From Bactericera cockerelli (Eukaryota; Arthropoda; Insecta; Hemiptera; Triozidae), in contig CM044961.1 of assembly GCA_024516035.1 (NCBI GenBank), forward strand, positions 17,411,756-17,475,755: a stretch of 64,000 nt of DNA. Direction: 5' to 3'. Of this stretch, positions 11,752 to 22,461 are shown one piece after another; position 1 is the first letter of the stretch, and each line of letters opens with the position of its first letter. Position numbers and translations under genes: made by a program. The notes under the pieces were generated by a model that was not told where the DNA came from, ran no database searches, and worked only from the letters and a program-made list of their open reading frames with translations.

Positions 11752-11918
11752 AATACGGTTTTCTACCATATAAAACAAATTTGAAGAGAATCGGTGAATT
11801 AGTTTTGGAGATACAAGTGATTTAGTATAAAATCTCAAAAATGTGAAAAAATGCCAAGTGTTTAGACTATAAATGTGAACCCATCAAGAGGAAGTATTGT
11901 GTCCATAATTGGCAGTGT
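11752..11918 (-). repeat. RU repeat fragment
   Basis: The first ~165 bp of an RU unit in reverse, ending at the usual boundary (reverse of ACACTGCCAATTATGG). It is more diverged than the 0-6 kb copies. Confidence 0.75.
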
Positions 11919-11997
11919 ATTTTTTATTTATAGTTGACAAGGGATAATGTAATATTCAAAGTACAGAGTCGAAAATTTATTACTTGCCAAGATCTGA

Positions 11998-12030
11998 TAT
12001 TGTACCATCAATGCGATTGATGGTACAATA
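11998..12030. repeat. perfect 15-bp hairpin, loop GCG
   Basis: TATTGTACCATCAAT and its exact reverse complement surround GCG. Function unknown. Confidence 0.8.
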
Positions 12031-12385
12031 CTCAGTGAGCCAACGGAATGTACTAAATACCTTAGTACACGCACATTGCATAAGCAAAATATATTTCAGG
12101 CGCTCATAAAAAATTAAGTTACACACACAAAAAATGTACCTACCGAAATAAAATTGCATCTCGCTTCAATTTTAGCCGAATTATTTTTCCAACACAATAC
12201 ATAATGTCTAGCTTGGCCAGCACTTTATATCATTATTACATTTGCCAAATTCCAAAATTAAATGTAAAATACGCACACATGAAAATTTTGTTGTTGTAGA
12301 GATGCAATTGAAAAAAAAGCAGCGTAAAGTGCATTTTTTGCTGTCTCTGTGTCAACCTCAGTACGCCCACATCAGTATGAAGGTA

Positions 12386-12446
12386 ACTCACCATTCGCTG
12401 AGAAAACTCCAAAGCTACTCTAACCTCATCCAGCTGGAGTAGGGCT
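12386..12446 (-). repeat. core-C fragment of an S4/S5 SINE
   Basis: The reverse strand keeps the order of core C (CTGGATGAGGTTAGAGTAGC, then TCAGCGAATGG), but no 5S or tRNA head remains. Confidence 0.55.
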
Positions 12447-13200
12447 GGAAACCCCGTCACAAATCTGTTTCTATGGTAAACACGGATGGACCAATAATTT
12501 TATTCTCAACGAGCTTTTAGGTTTAATAATGCATTGATTGTACTGGATGAGACCAGAGATGGCAGTGAATAATATTGTTTAGTAGATATGACTGAGCTCA
12601 ACACTTTGTTTCGAAGTGTTTTGAGGCGTGTCCAAAGTTTTATGAGACACATATAATTACCTATAACCATCATTCTACAATCATAATATGTATATGTATA
12701 CATAACTAAGCATAAAAAATCCTTCGAATATTGAAAATCGTTACTGAATGACCATTGAACTCTAATATTTTAACCCTTTTCAAGCTACCTACTTATCATA
12801 TTGTCAAGTCACCATAAATCTTTGTCTTTAGTATTATCTATTTTTCTAATTCCATTAGCCTACCAATGCCAAAAAAATCTTTTGATTTTCTTAAAATTTT
12901 GAAAAGGAGACAAAAAAAGGTGAGTTGGAGTTGAATTAACACTTTTATTTTATTATACTTTTAATATGTGCTACAGCCTTTTTATTTTTAATGTATACCT
13001 ATTTATGTTTCAATGTAAATAAGCAACCAATCAAACAATACTTTTAATTTCTATAAAGGTATTTAGGCAATTCAATTAAATGTAGAAGTGGTACGATCAG
13101 TGCAAGTTAGATTCATAGATTTCAATAAAATCTTATTAACACATTTTTTCACTTTAAAATATTTCCAGGTCCAAGTAAAGGTAGTAAATGAAAATCATCA
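12447..13200. other. intergenic sequence, nothing recognised
   Basis: AT-rich sequence between the core-C fragment and the minisatellite. No exon or repeat is supported. Confidence 0.45.
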
Positions 13201-13930
13201 ATGCACAAAATTAGAATGTAACCTGCTCGAAATCTACGTATCAAAATTTCAATGTATCCTGCTGCTCAAAATCTTCAAAACAAAATTCAAATGTATTCTC
13301 CTCAAAATTTCAATGTAACCTGCTCAAAAACTACGTATCAAAATTCCAATGTATCCTGCTGCTCACAATCTTCAAATCAAAATTTCAATGTAACCTGCTA
13401 AAAATCTACGTATCAAAATTCCAATGTATCCTGCTAAAAATCTACGTATCAAAATTCCAATGTATCCTGCTGCTCAAAATCTTCAAATCAAAATTTCAAT
13501 ATATCCTGCTGCTAAAAATCTTCAAATCAAAATTTCAATGTAACCTGCTCAAAATCTACGTATCAAAATTCCAATGTATCCTCCTGCTGCTCAAAATCTT
13601 CAAATCAAAATTTCAATGTAACCTGCTGCTCAAAATCTTCAAATCAAAATTCCAATGTATCCTGCTGCTCAAAATCTACGTATCAAAATTCCAATGTATC
13701 CTGCTGCTCAAAATCTTCAAATCAAAATTTCAATGTAACCTGCTCAAAATTTACGTATCAAAATTCCAATGTATCCTGCTGCTCAAAATCTTCAAATCAA
13801 AATTTCAATGTAACCTGCTGCTCAAAATCTTCAAATCAAAATTTCAATGTATCCTGCTCAAAATCTACGTATCAAAATTCCATTGTATCCTGCTGCTCAA
13901 ATGTCCTGCTCAAAATCTCTGTATCAAATT
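13201..13930 (+). repeat. minisatellite of ~36-39-bp units
   Basis: About nineteen units alternate two building blocks: CAAAATCT(TCAAAT or ACGTAT) and CAAAATTTCAATGTAACCTGCT. The latter is followed by zero to two extra GCT triplets. The ACGTAT and TCAAAT variants are interspersed, so the array carries higher-order variation. No reading frame stays open across it. Confidence 0.9.
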
Positions 13931-14713
13931 TCTTGCTCACTCAACTCTCAAAATTTAAAGGTAAGAGACGGACATTGTAATATTCAAAAATGCCTAAACT
14001 TTGGTTTTTGGTGACTTGACAATAATAATATTTTTTTTTAAATAATAATACTAACCCTGGTCATTCAGTACTGCAGTTAATAATTTTTCTTAGTCTTGTG
14101 TAACACAATAAGTAAATAATTATCATGTATTTACATTAGGTTGGTACCAAATTTAGTAATTCAATTATTGCCTGTAATAAAGTGTCAACTCATTCAGAAC
14201 TCTAACCAAAGTCTAATTATTGTCTGACAGAAGTCACAGTTTCTTATAAAATAGGTAATAAGGAAACAAAAATAGCTGAGTATAAATGGCTTAAAATGTC
14301 CTTTTCTTTATTCACAAAAAATAAAGTTGCTGTGTTTGGCGTGATCTCACGGCAGTTGTGTAAAGACATGAACTAGTGTAAAGATATCCTGGCACATTGC
14401 ATAGTGTTTCAGTTTCAAGGCATTTATAAAATTAATTCACTTGATCGAAAAATTACACGGTGACTCCGGTAAGGTATTGAGAAGAAAAATAACTCCCTAA
14501 TTCTTCGTTTTTTTTTTTTTTTTTTTGCTTCGGTGTTGATACATATATTTACAAGTCGGAGAGAAAAGAGAGCTATATTGGTGAATAAATGGAATAAACA
14601 ACAAAGACACTCATACATTTCATAGCTAGGTCCATCGGTTGGTGAGTAATGGTGAGGTTTAAATTTCCGAGAAAACGGAAACCAACTACATAATACATGC
14701 ATTTATATTAAAA
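13931..14713. other. intergenic sequence with a T-run
   Basis: The T-run at about 14510-14526 is the only clear feature. No gene seen. Confidence 0.45.
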
Positions 14714-14826
14714 CAGACCCTAGGCCTTTTAGCTGAGATCCTAGACCATTTAGATGAGACCCTAGGCCCTTTAGATGGGACCCTAGGCCCTAAAGATGAG
14801 ACCATTGCCCCCTTAGCTGAGGCCCC
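14714..14826 (+). repeat. short minisatellite, ~26-bp unit
   Basis: About four to five degenerate units built on GAGACCCTAGGCCCTTTAGAT. Confidence 0.75.
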
Positions 14827-14831
14827 ACATC

Positions 14832-14886
14832 TGTAGCTTGATCAGGCAGCGGACTTGTCACCAGGAGATCGACGGTTCATGTCCCT
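14832..14886 (+). repeat. S3 SINE head fragment
   Basis: TGTAGCTTGATCAGGCAGCGGACTTG continues into a box-B-like GGTTCATGTCCC. The tail is absent. Confidence 0.6.
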
Positions 14887-15234
14887 TCGGAATGTTAATA
14901 CAACAAGTTTTCGTTCTTTCCAAACGATTTTGGATCCAAAAGATTTTGGATTGGTGTTTCATTCAAATGAATATAAAGTTGCGATATGAATACTCTGAAT
15001 CGATAAGATGTTCAACAGCATGAAGTTAGAGGAAACTTGTTTCATAATAAATACATAGGTAAGATTAAGAAAATTCTAGGAATTTGTATAATTTAAATTA
15101 TAATGATTCCAAATAATCAGGTGAATTCCATTCATTCGGCAATATCGATTTCATTTCTTAGAATAGATTTAAAATAGAAATCTGGAAATAAACCTAATAA
15201 TACCTACCTAGGTACATTTTTAATCCGATAGATA

Positions 15235-15500
15235 GCCAGCGTCGATGGCATGTTGAATACACCGGTTCCCTTCAGAACACCGAAGTTAAGCGATATCCAG
15301 CGAGGTTAAGACTTGGATGGGTGACCATTCAAATTCTAATTCTCGTGACGCTGGCTTTTCCCGGCCCAACTCAGGCTGGGTGAGGTCAATGTGAGTAGCA
15401 GGTTTGTGAGTTTCCTGCGAATGGAGGGTAAAACCCCCGTCGTGATATGACCATGGCAGTTGAAAGCGACGTTAAACCCCACTTAAAAAAAAAAAAAAAA
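15235..15500 (+). mobile_element. S5 SINE, full-length 5S rRNA-derived
   Basis: This 266-bp element is the best-preserved S5 copy. Residues 1-119 follow 5S rRNA from end to end: GCCAGCGTCGATGGC start, ACACCGAAGTTAAGCGAT (box A), TTGGATGGGTGACC (box C) and a closing GACGCTGGC that pairs with the start. Core C, GCGACGTTAAAC and a 16-A tail follow. The perfect 11-bp duplication TCCGATAGATA is at 15224-15234 and 15501-15511, which shows insertion by target-primed reverse transcription, presumably driven by a LINE elsewhere. Confidence 0.93.
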
Positions 15501-15511
15501 TCCGATAGATA

Positions 15512-16055
15512 GATAGAGAGGGTACTTTTGTGAAACTGATAAAGAAACTTGTTATTCTTTTGAAATTGACATTCATATCAAATTCGAATAGTTCTGAATA
15601 GTGATTCGAAACTATAAATATTGGTACATGCAATTATCATTAAGGAGCAAGGACCCACCTACTGGGTACTTATACAAAATAATTTTGGTAATCATATAAA
15701 TTGTAACAAGCATAGAAATCAAATATCATAAGAAATTTCGAAATGTGAAAATATAAATATACGAATTTGAATTAATTACGTACAGATGACGGTGCTATGA
15801 AACGACTGTAGCGGATATAGCCTGTCATATCTGTATGTAGTTGACATCTTTTGATGTTCTTGAAAACTGCGGTAAACGTTATTTTATCATGCTTTCTAAT
15901 ACTTATAGCATAAATAAATAAATGTGTCTCTTTATGTTATTAGATCACAATTTTAGTGGGTAGCGCAGAATTATGGGACTTTCCCGTATCTTTTATTATC
16001 CTAATATCTTATTTTTGCCTACAATTGCACCACTGGTCGTTGCTCACATTAAAGC
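15512..16055. other. intergenic sequence, nothing recognised
   Basis: AT-rich, with no supported feature. Confidence 0.45.
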
Positions 16056-16198
16056 AGCTACTCATTTTCCCTCACGAGATATGAGTGGACCCCGGTCACC
16101 CAATTACAGAGCAGAAAAAATCCTGCCCCGCCGGGGATCGAACCCAAATAACTGTGCGTGCAATGCCTAGCGCCCTAACTCACTCGGCCACGGTGACT
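16056..16198 (-). mobile_element. S6 tRNA-derived SINE
   Basis: The reverse strand has a tRNA-like head: GTGGCCGAGTGAGTTAGGG as box A region and GGGTTCGATCCCCGGCGGGG as box B with T-stem. The tail contains TCTCGTGAGGG. No poly-A or duplication is clear. Confidence 0.7.
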
Positions 16199-16263
16199 AC
16201 TACCTCTTGTCTAAGTTAAAATAATAAGTTATCAACATGATAATATATAATTTTATAACATAA

Positions 16264-16527
16264 CTAGCCGTTTGCCCGTGCTTTGCAACGGGACTAAATT
16301 TCAAATTTACTAAGGCATGGCCGTACTGCTGGACAGCAATGCCTTTTTGAACTTTTTATAATTTTTCTGGACAAAGCGAAAATGGTTTTGGGGGGGTCAA
16401 TTCTGAGACATTTTTTGCTATCTCTTACCGTTTTGGCTAAACAACTCCGGACAAATAAACAAACAAACAAACAAACATAGGTAGGTAGGTAGGTAGGTAG
16501 TCCTTTTTTCTGTTTTATATATAGAGA
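16264..16527 (-). mobile_element. small non-autonomous Helitron
   Basis: Read on the minus strand it begins TCTCTATATATAAAA after an A and ends GGGCAAACGGCTAG before a T. These are the 5' TC, 3' CTAG and A/T insertion site of Helitrons. Inside are AAAC and GTAG microsatellites. It is 264 bp with no Rep/helicase ORF. A decayed relative lies at 46834-47036. Confidence 0.75.
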
Positions 16528-17766
16528 TATATCAAGCTCGCCGGGAGGCGAGCGCTCGTCAAGTAGCTCCAGCCACCCGGCCTATATTAACACGAAACAG
16601 AGTTTATATGTATTTTGTTTTATTGTTTTCGCCCACTTCCCGCTAACTTTTATCACTTTTTATTTCAAATTCGTAATGAGACGCGAAAATAGATAGTGTT
16701 TCACGAAAGCGCGAGGTTCCTACGTACAGTTAAAGTCGTTTTCTGGCCACGCCGAAAATCTTGAGTTTCATGAAAATATTCATACAGGTTTTTTTTTTTC
16801 TTCAGACCAATTTTCTGTCAAGGGTACAGCAATGTGTGCTTGTCGTGGAAAGACGTGAGCTACGTTTTTGGATAGGGAATTTTTATTTCTGCATACCTTT
16901 TATAGTTTCAAGTATTTATTTTTTATAGGATAGGAGATATAGCCTTCTAAAATAAAACCGGAAAGTTGCACAGAGCCGCCCCTGGTTATCTTGGAGCTGC
17001 GATTCTAGTATTTTTCGAAAGGCCTTACCATAGGAAAAAACATAAAAATATAACCAAAGTATTACACTGGACCAAACTTGAGTAAGGGCCTTTGAAAGGT
17101 ATACTTATTTTGGAGCCCAGAGCCGTCTATTGTTATCCTAGGGATGTATTTCTGGTGTTTTTAGAAAGGTCTAGTCAAAGGGAATAAGATCACTTCATTT
17201 CAGATGGTTGAAACAAGTAGAAAAGTCTTTAAAGCCCTCTAAAGGAATATCTATAATGAACCCTGGAGCCACGCCTAGTTATCCCAAGTTCATGACTGAA
17301 GGTTCTTTCTACAGATCTAATTACGCAGAATTATAATACGATGTAAATAAAATTTTAGAAAAATCAGCGACAGTGTGAGACATAAAAAGAAAAAAACTGA
17401 ATTTAGATTTATGAGAGTAACAAAAAATCTTCGCCTCACATACAACTTAAAATATGGGTGGAATATAATCGTCTTTGCTTCATCCAAGCTGCCAGCAGAC
17501 TGTTTTATCAGAATAGGAATAATAACGTCCTCTAAATTCGTTCAAAGATTTCTACATCACGATAATATTATCATAACAATCATAATTATATTTCAGAGGT
17601 AAAACATTTCTTCAAACTCAATACTGAGACGAAGCGTGCCTCTGATATTATTAGAAAAGTATAAATATTGGCCAGTAAGATGCAGAATATTGATTAATGT
17701 ATAATCAGTATAATCAGTCATATTGATTAATGTAGATCAAAATAATGATAAATATAATAAAATATT
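16528..17766. other. intergenic sequence, nothing recognised
   Basis: No supported gene. GAGCC-type words recur loosely near 16970, 17115 and 17265 (CCTGG/AGAGCCGCC...), which may be a worn tandem or dispersed repeat. Confidence 0.4.
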
Positions 17767-17804
17767 AGTCGACGATCACAGAGTAGTCTCTGTGATCGTC
17801 GACT
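17767..17804. repeat. perfect 17-bp hairpin, loop TAGT
   Basis: AGTCGACGATCACAGAG and its exact reverse complement flank four bases. A SINE-like box B (GGGTTCGAATCCCGG) follows about 25 bp later. Confidence 0.8.
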
Positions 17805-17825
17805 GGGGTAGGTAAAACACAAACT

Positions 17826-17862
17826 TTGCAAGGTGACCTGGGTTCGAATCCCGGCTAGGTAG
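17826..17862 (+). repeat. isolated tRNA-like box B
   Basis: GACCTGGGTTCGAATCCCGGC matches a tRNA T-arm, but no box A is identifiable upstream. Probably a SINE remnant. Confidence 0.4.
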
Positions 17863-18151
17863 AATTTTTACTCTGTACTTTGGATGGCCGGTTTTCTTTT
17901 ATATCTCGTGAGAAAAAAAAAAAGTAGTTACTAGTTTGAGTCAACCTCCTATGACGGTTTAACTTCAAATGAAGTGAGTATGGTTTAACTCGATCAACAT
18001 TGATATGTCACAATCTAACTATCGGTCTACCTATACTATGTATGTAACGTGATATAAGTTGCATATTTTGTCCAATCGAGCTGAAATTTTCAGGGTATGT
18101 TTCATGGATACATGTTTGCCTATTAATTAATAATTATTAAATGTATATCTA

Positions 18152-18455
18152 GCCAGCCTCCGTGGCTTAATGATTGTGACTACTGCCCGAAGTCCAGAGT
18201 TCCCGAGTTCAACTCTCGGTTGGGGCAGACTTTTCGACGAAAATTCTGTTTCATCCAAACACGTGAGGCTCGCATTTCCGGCCCTACCCTATCTTAGTGA
18301 GGTTAATGTGGGTAGCTGGTACGATTCCCAGCGAATGGAGGGTAAAACCCCCGTCCTGACTGTCTCAGTCAGGACGTTAAAACCAAATAGAATCAACTGG
18401 TCACAATAGATCTAATTTGGTCGCAGTGTTAATAATTGTAAGGGTTTCATTGGAA
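18152..18455 (+). mobile_element. S4 SINE, tRNA head plus core C
   Basis: The tRNA-like head (CTCCGTGGCTTAATGATTG, then GAGTTCAACTCTCGGTTGGG) leads to TTTTCGACGAAAATTCT and then core C (GAGGTTAATGTGGGTAGCTGGT, CCAGCGAATGGAGGGTAAAAC). The end includes GTCAGGACGTTAAAACC and GGTCGCAGTGTTAA. Core C is the same domain that follows the 5S head of S5 elements, so the two families differ mainly in their promoters. Confidence 0.85.
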
Positions 18456-18507
18456 ACCCCTAATTAATTGAAACACTAGCGATTTACACCCGCCGCTTCG
18501 CCAGCCC

Positions 18508-18836
18508 ATCACACACACACACAACACACCACACGACACACCACACACATCACACATCATACACTCACACCACACACTCACACCACACACACACACCACA
18601 CCACACCACACCACACCACACCACCACATACAACACACACACCACACACATCACACACACACACACACACATCATACACTCACATCACACAAAAACACAT
18701 ACCACACCACACATACCACACCACACATACCACACCACACATACCACACCACACCACACCACACCAAACCACACCACACCACCACACACACACACACACA
18801 CACCACACACATACCACTTTCACACCACACCGCACA
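18508..18836 (+). repeat. CA/CACCA-rich satellite-like array
   Basis: About 330 bp of ACACAC, CACCACACCACA and ACATACCACACC units with minor interruptions. Long ORFs across it, rich in Cys, Val and Trp on the minus strand, are translations of the repeat. Confidence 0.95.
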
Positions 18837-18842
18837 GAAAAG

Positions 18843-19225
18843 TAAAAATGTGAGAAAAAAAATTGTGTCACAATCCACTTTTTGTCCTTACCCGGCATAG
18901 CTCAAGAAGGGCTCATCAGAATTTTGCGATCGATATGTCAAAGGAAAGCTCAGACCCTTGCCTAAAACTTTCTCACTTTGAGTTGATATGTCACTTCAAA
19001 AAAAAAAAAAATGTCATTTAGGTCGCAATATTTTACGTGTTACCCATCCATTCTTTTACCTTACCTGGCGTAGCTCAAGAACGGCTCATCAGAAATTCGC
19101 GATCGATATGTCAATTGAAAGCTCAAACCCTTGCTTAAAACTTTCTGGCTTTGAATTGATAGGTCGATGCGACAAATTTTGAGAAAAAATGTCATTTAGG
19201 TCTAAAAACGTAAAAAAAAATTGTG
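18843..19225 (+). repeat. diverged two-copy tandem repeat, ~172 bp unit
   Basis: The block TAGCTCAAGAAGGGCTCATC...GCGATCGATATGTCAA...CTCAGACCCTTGC...TGTCATTTAGGTC occurs at ~18886-19024 and again at ~19059-19201. AAAAATTGTGTC words fall before the first and after the second. Divergence is roughly 15-20% by eye. No coding potential seen. Confidence 0.8.
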
Positions 19226-19694
19226 TCGCCCTTCCAAGTTTTAGTACTCGTAATTACTCGAATCCACTATTCCATTTACATCCGCTCTCAGAATCTCAAA
19301 AACCAAGTACAAAAGAACCTGGGTAAATACTCGGTACTTTTATGTAATCGATTACTGAAGTACCGGTTCTATGAAATACTCGGTATTACCCATCTATAAT
19401 TATTGCCAACAATACTGAAACGGGGTAAAAATTCTGTTAGTGAATCTAGCAGTGGGTTTCAAAATTTGAAAAGATCAAGAAAATTGCTCAGCGCTATTTA
19501 GTGTCACTGAAAGGATCACACTTGTTATATCAAGATTTCTCCTCTCTTCAGAAAGTATACTATAAAGCTTTCTCTCAGCATCTTTCTAAAGTTTCTTTTT
19601 TGTTTGAGGGGCTTGGTGGAAAAAGGGCGAAAGTCGATTTACGCCCTTTTTGCATCACTGATTGAGGAAAATTAATTAAATCAAAAAGTAGTGA
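19226..19694. other. intergenic sequence, nothing recognised
   Basis: No supported feature. Confidence 0.45.
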
Positions 19695-20122
19695 TATCCC
19701 CCAAAAAACACTTCGTGTAAAAATAGTCGTCAAGAGTTGGAATTATTAAAAAGAACTGATATCAGAAACGTCAATTTTCTATGTTTCAAGGAATTGTTTT
19801 TCACGTAATTAGTCACACAACAAAATAATACTCTTGAAAGAACCATGTTGTATAGTTACAGAACCACGTCCTTGACTACTGCACACTGTTTTGTTCTGAA
19901 ATTTATGTGTAGTAATCTGCTAACAAAACAGTGTGCAGTAGTCAAGGACGTGGTTCTGTAACTATACAACATGGTTCTTTCAAGAGTATTATTTTGTTGT
20001 GTGACTAATTACGTGAAAAACAATTCCTTGAAACATAGAAAATTGACGTTTCTGATATCAGTTCTTTTTAATAATTCCAACTCTTGACGACTATTTTTAC
20101 ACGAAGTGTTTTTTGGGGGATA
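19695..20122. mobile_element. foldback element P1, perfect 201-bp arms
   Basis: Left arm 19695-19895 and right arm 19922-20122 are exact reverse complements by eye, around a 26-nt loop. The outer ends start TATCCCCC then AAAAAACACTTCGTG, shared with the element at 29558-30104. The rest of the arms has no similarity to that element. No ORF is present. A transcript would form a long, fully paired hairpin suitable for Dicer. It could be a foldback transposon, a palindrome from a replication error or a hairpin-siRNA locus. Confidence 0.85.
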
Positions 20123-20575
20123 CAATATATACATTGTTGTACTTTTTGAACAAAACACACTTTTTGAAAAGATACTGAAACATGGTCGCTGCCAGGCGCG
20201 GCCGGTGCTAAGGAGCTGCGGAACTGCAGCACCCTCAGACGAAAAATAAAAAGAGAGGATTTACTCAAGTCCTAGCTTGTACACAATGAAAATTAACACA
20301 CATTTCTAGAATAACTAAAGCATAATTATTATGATTGGTATGCTAAACAAACTCAATTTTTTTTTTTTTTATGAATAATTATTTAGAGAGAGGTCTGTAA
20401 CATTCAGAGTCCATGCCTTCAAATTCTTTAGATACTAAAAGCGTTCAATTCCATTTTAGTCCGGATTATGTGGTAACTTCTCCAAAACATTTTCCCACTG
20501 TCCGTGCCTGGTGGATAGCAAATACCTAGGAAAACATGGGGTCCAACTCTTGACGGAGTAATACATTTTACGGAT
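20123..20575. other. intergenic sequence, nothing recognised
   Basis: No gene. A T-run lies near 20358. Confidence 0.4.
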
Positions 20576-20783
20576 GGACAGAAAACCCTCTCTTCGCTGG
20601 AATCTCACACACCAGCTATGTACTTGCATTTACCTCACCCATCCTGAGTGGAGCCGGGAATAGCCGGCGTTACATGGGTTCGAAAATGTTCACCCTTCCA
20701 AATACTAACCTCGCTGGACGTTTCTTAAATTTATTGAAAGAACGAGAACTGGTGATTCCAACGTACCATCGATGCCATGGCTG
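20576..20783 (-). repeat. S5 SINE, diverged 5S type
   Basis: The reverse strand reads the 5S head (GCCATGGCATCGATGGTACG, CAGTTCTCGTTCTTTC, ACGTCCAGCGAGGTTAG) and then the core (CTCAGGATGGGTGAGGTAAATG, CCAGCGAA). Box A is heavily mutated. Confidence 0.75.
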
Positions 20784-21403
20784 CTTCTTTATGGTATCAA
20801 AGAGCCTAATTGGAAAAAAAGATAACTTCAATTCTGTCCATATCTTGCCAGAGGGCTCAAGTCTCAACTTCACTTTGGCTTGTCCTTTGACACACGATAA
20901 CTATGGGGTATGACAGTTCTGAGAATCGCTCAATTATAGTATACTCCTCCCTTCCCCACCCCTTCTCCCCACATCAAAGCTATCGTATTACAATTTAAAA
21001 TTTCCCGGAACGGAAAAATTGCTTCCCGGAAAAATTTCTTTTGTTACTTCAACAAACGTCACTTACATTTTTCAGTTCTCGCACGTTTCTCCTAAATATC
21101 TCCTAATAAATACTCTGCACACATAATTACTCGACCAACAACGGAACCTCTCTTTCCTGTGAATTATGAATTACAGCTAGTTCAAAGCCAGCACCAAGGT
21201 GTACGTACTGTACGTTATTAAAACATTTAAAATTCTACTGTCAAAAACCATACAATTCTTCCAATCCCCCGTCCACATGATGATGGTTCCTTTTACAGAA
21301 CCCTTGATATTTTAAAATATTGTACATTAGAGCTACGACCCGCCAAGTCTAGGAAGTTTGACCACGCTACCAAGTGATATTATACACCACAGCACAAGTA
21401 TTA
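20784..21403. other. intergenic sequence with two TTCCCGGAA sites
   Basis: TTCCCGGAA palindromes occur at 21002-21010 and 21023-21031. No exon recognised. Confidence 0.45.
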
Positions 21404-21620
21404 TAATAATAATACTTTTTAGTGAAAGGTTACCACCACGCCAAGTTAATGTTAAAAGCATTAACTCAAAGCTCTACCACCTAACTCTCAGCGTTTTATT
21501 ATTATGTGGTCAGAAACTCAAATTAATGAGAAAAAATTCATGCACTGGGCGGAATTCGAACCAACTGATCCCTGGACCTGGATTACCAGACTAGCGCCTT
21601 ACCCACTTGACTAGCAGTGC
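21404..21620 (-). mobile_element. S1 SINE, full-length
   Basis: The minus strand has the tRNA head TGCTAGTCAAGTGGGTAAGG, then box B GGTTCGAATTCCGCCCAGTGCA, the TTTCTCATTAATTTGAG tail and a (TTA)n end. ACAAGTATTA flanks it at 21394-21403 and 21621-21630, consistent with a target duplication. Confidence 0.85.
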
Positions 21621-21640
21621 ACAAGTATTAAGTATTATGA

Positions 21641-21768
21641 GCAATAATGACTGCACCCGAGTCATGGTCCGAGGCATGGCCCTATATTTATTTTTCCAAA
21701 CTCAACTCTACACAATGGGGCATTGCCGTACGTCTTTTGGGTCCTGAATTCTGCGCCACCGATTCCAA
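21641..21768 (+). repeat. dispersed repeat, copy a
   Basis: About 125 bp with words TAATGACTGCAC, CATGGCCCTATATTTATTTTTCC, TCTACACAAT and GCGCCACC in the same order as at 24602-24718. A fragment (ACAATGAGGCATTGCCGTAC) lies near 23152. Origin unknown. Confidence 0.7.
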
Positions 21769-22245
21769 AGGTACAATAATTATTTTTTATAAAATGTACT
21801 TTCATCAATGAGTACAATGAGACAAAAACATAACATTACTCTAAATAAAAAGTTGAAAAAAATTACTCTAAATACTTTCAAGGACTGTGGTTTGAATAAT
21901 AAATAGGAAAGTAGTTAAGTACTAAGTAGGTAGTGGTAGGTAGCAGGGGGCTCGAAAAGAATTTTAATTATAATTCCTTTATCAATATCAAAATTCGAGG
22001 AGAATAATAATTACACGTAGTCACGTAGGTAGAATAGAATGACAACCTGGCACCAATATTCTGTCGCAAGCGAGACTCGATTCCGGCAAGCAGGCTTTCA
22101 GAAAACTAGGCTGGAATTTTAAAATTGCTGTAACTTGTTTATAGTTTTATAGTAAATAGCAGGTATACACGTTCATTCCAAAATTACAGAAATCGAGCAA
22201 AAGTAATTTTCTTTTATTATTAATATTATTATGCCAGAAATGTAA

Positions 22246-22461
22246 AATAATAATAATATCGCCTTATTTACAGCACTGCCCGATTAGGACCAACCAAGCC
22301 AATAGTAATCCCAAGACGTATTATTATGTGATGTGCAAACTCCCAAATGGGAGAATACGTCTTGTCGATCTTGTCATATCCCGGATGGGTTTCGAACCTG
22401 CGACCTCTAGATTATCATACCAACGCGACGCTCGTCGCCCTGACCACTGAGCTACCGGGAC
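22246..22461 (-). mobile_element. S2 SINE
   Basis: The minus strand begins GTCCCGGTAGCTCAGTGGTC (box A), then a box-B region GGTTCGAAACCCATCCGGGA. The tail has CCCATTTGGGAG and ends in (TTA)n. An extra segment lies in the anticodon region. Confidence 0.85.

Noticed and set aside
13201..13930. CRISPR-like array
   Set aside because: Units are contiguous without unique spacers and the DNA is eukaryotic. It is a minisatellite.
15235..15356. Functional 5S rRNA gene
   Set aside because: It is joined to core C and an A-tail and framed by a target duplication, so it is a SINE head. No T-run terminator follows the 5S part.
18447..18898. Cys/Val/Trp-rich ORFs on the minus strand
   Set aside because: They come from the CA/CACCA array.
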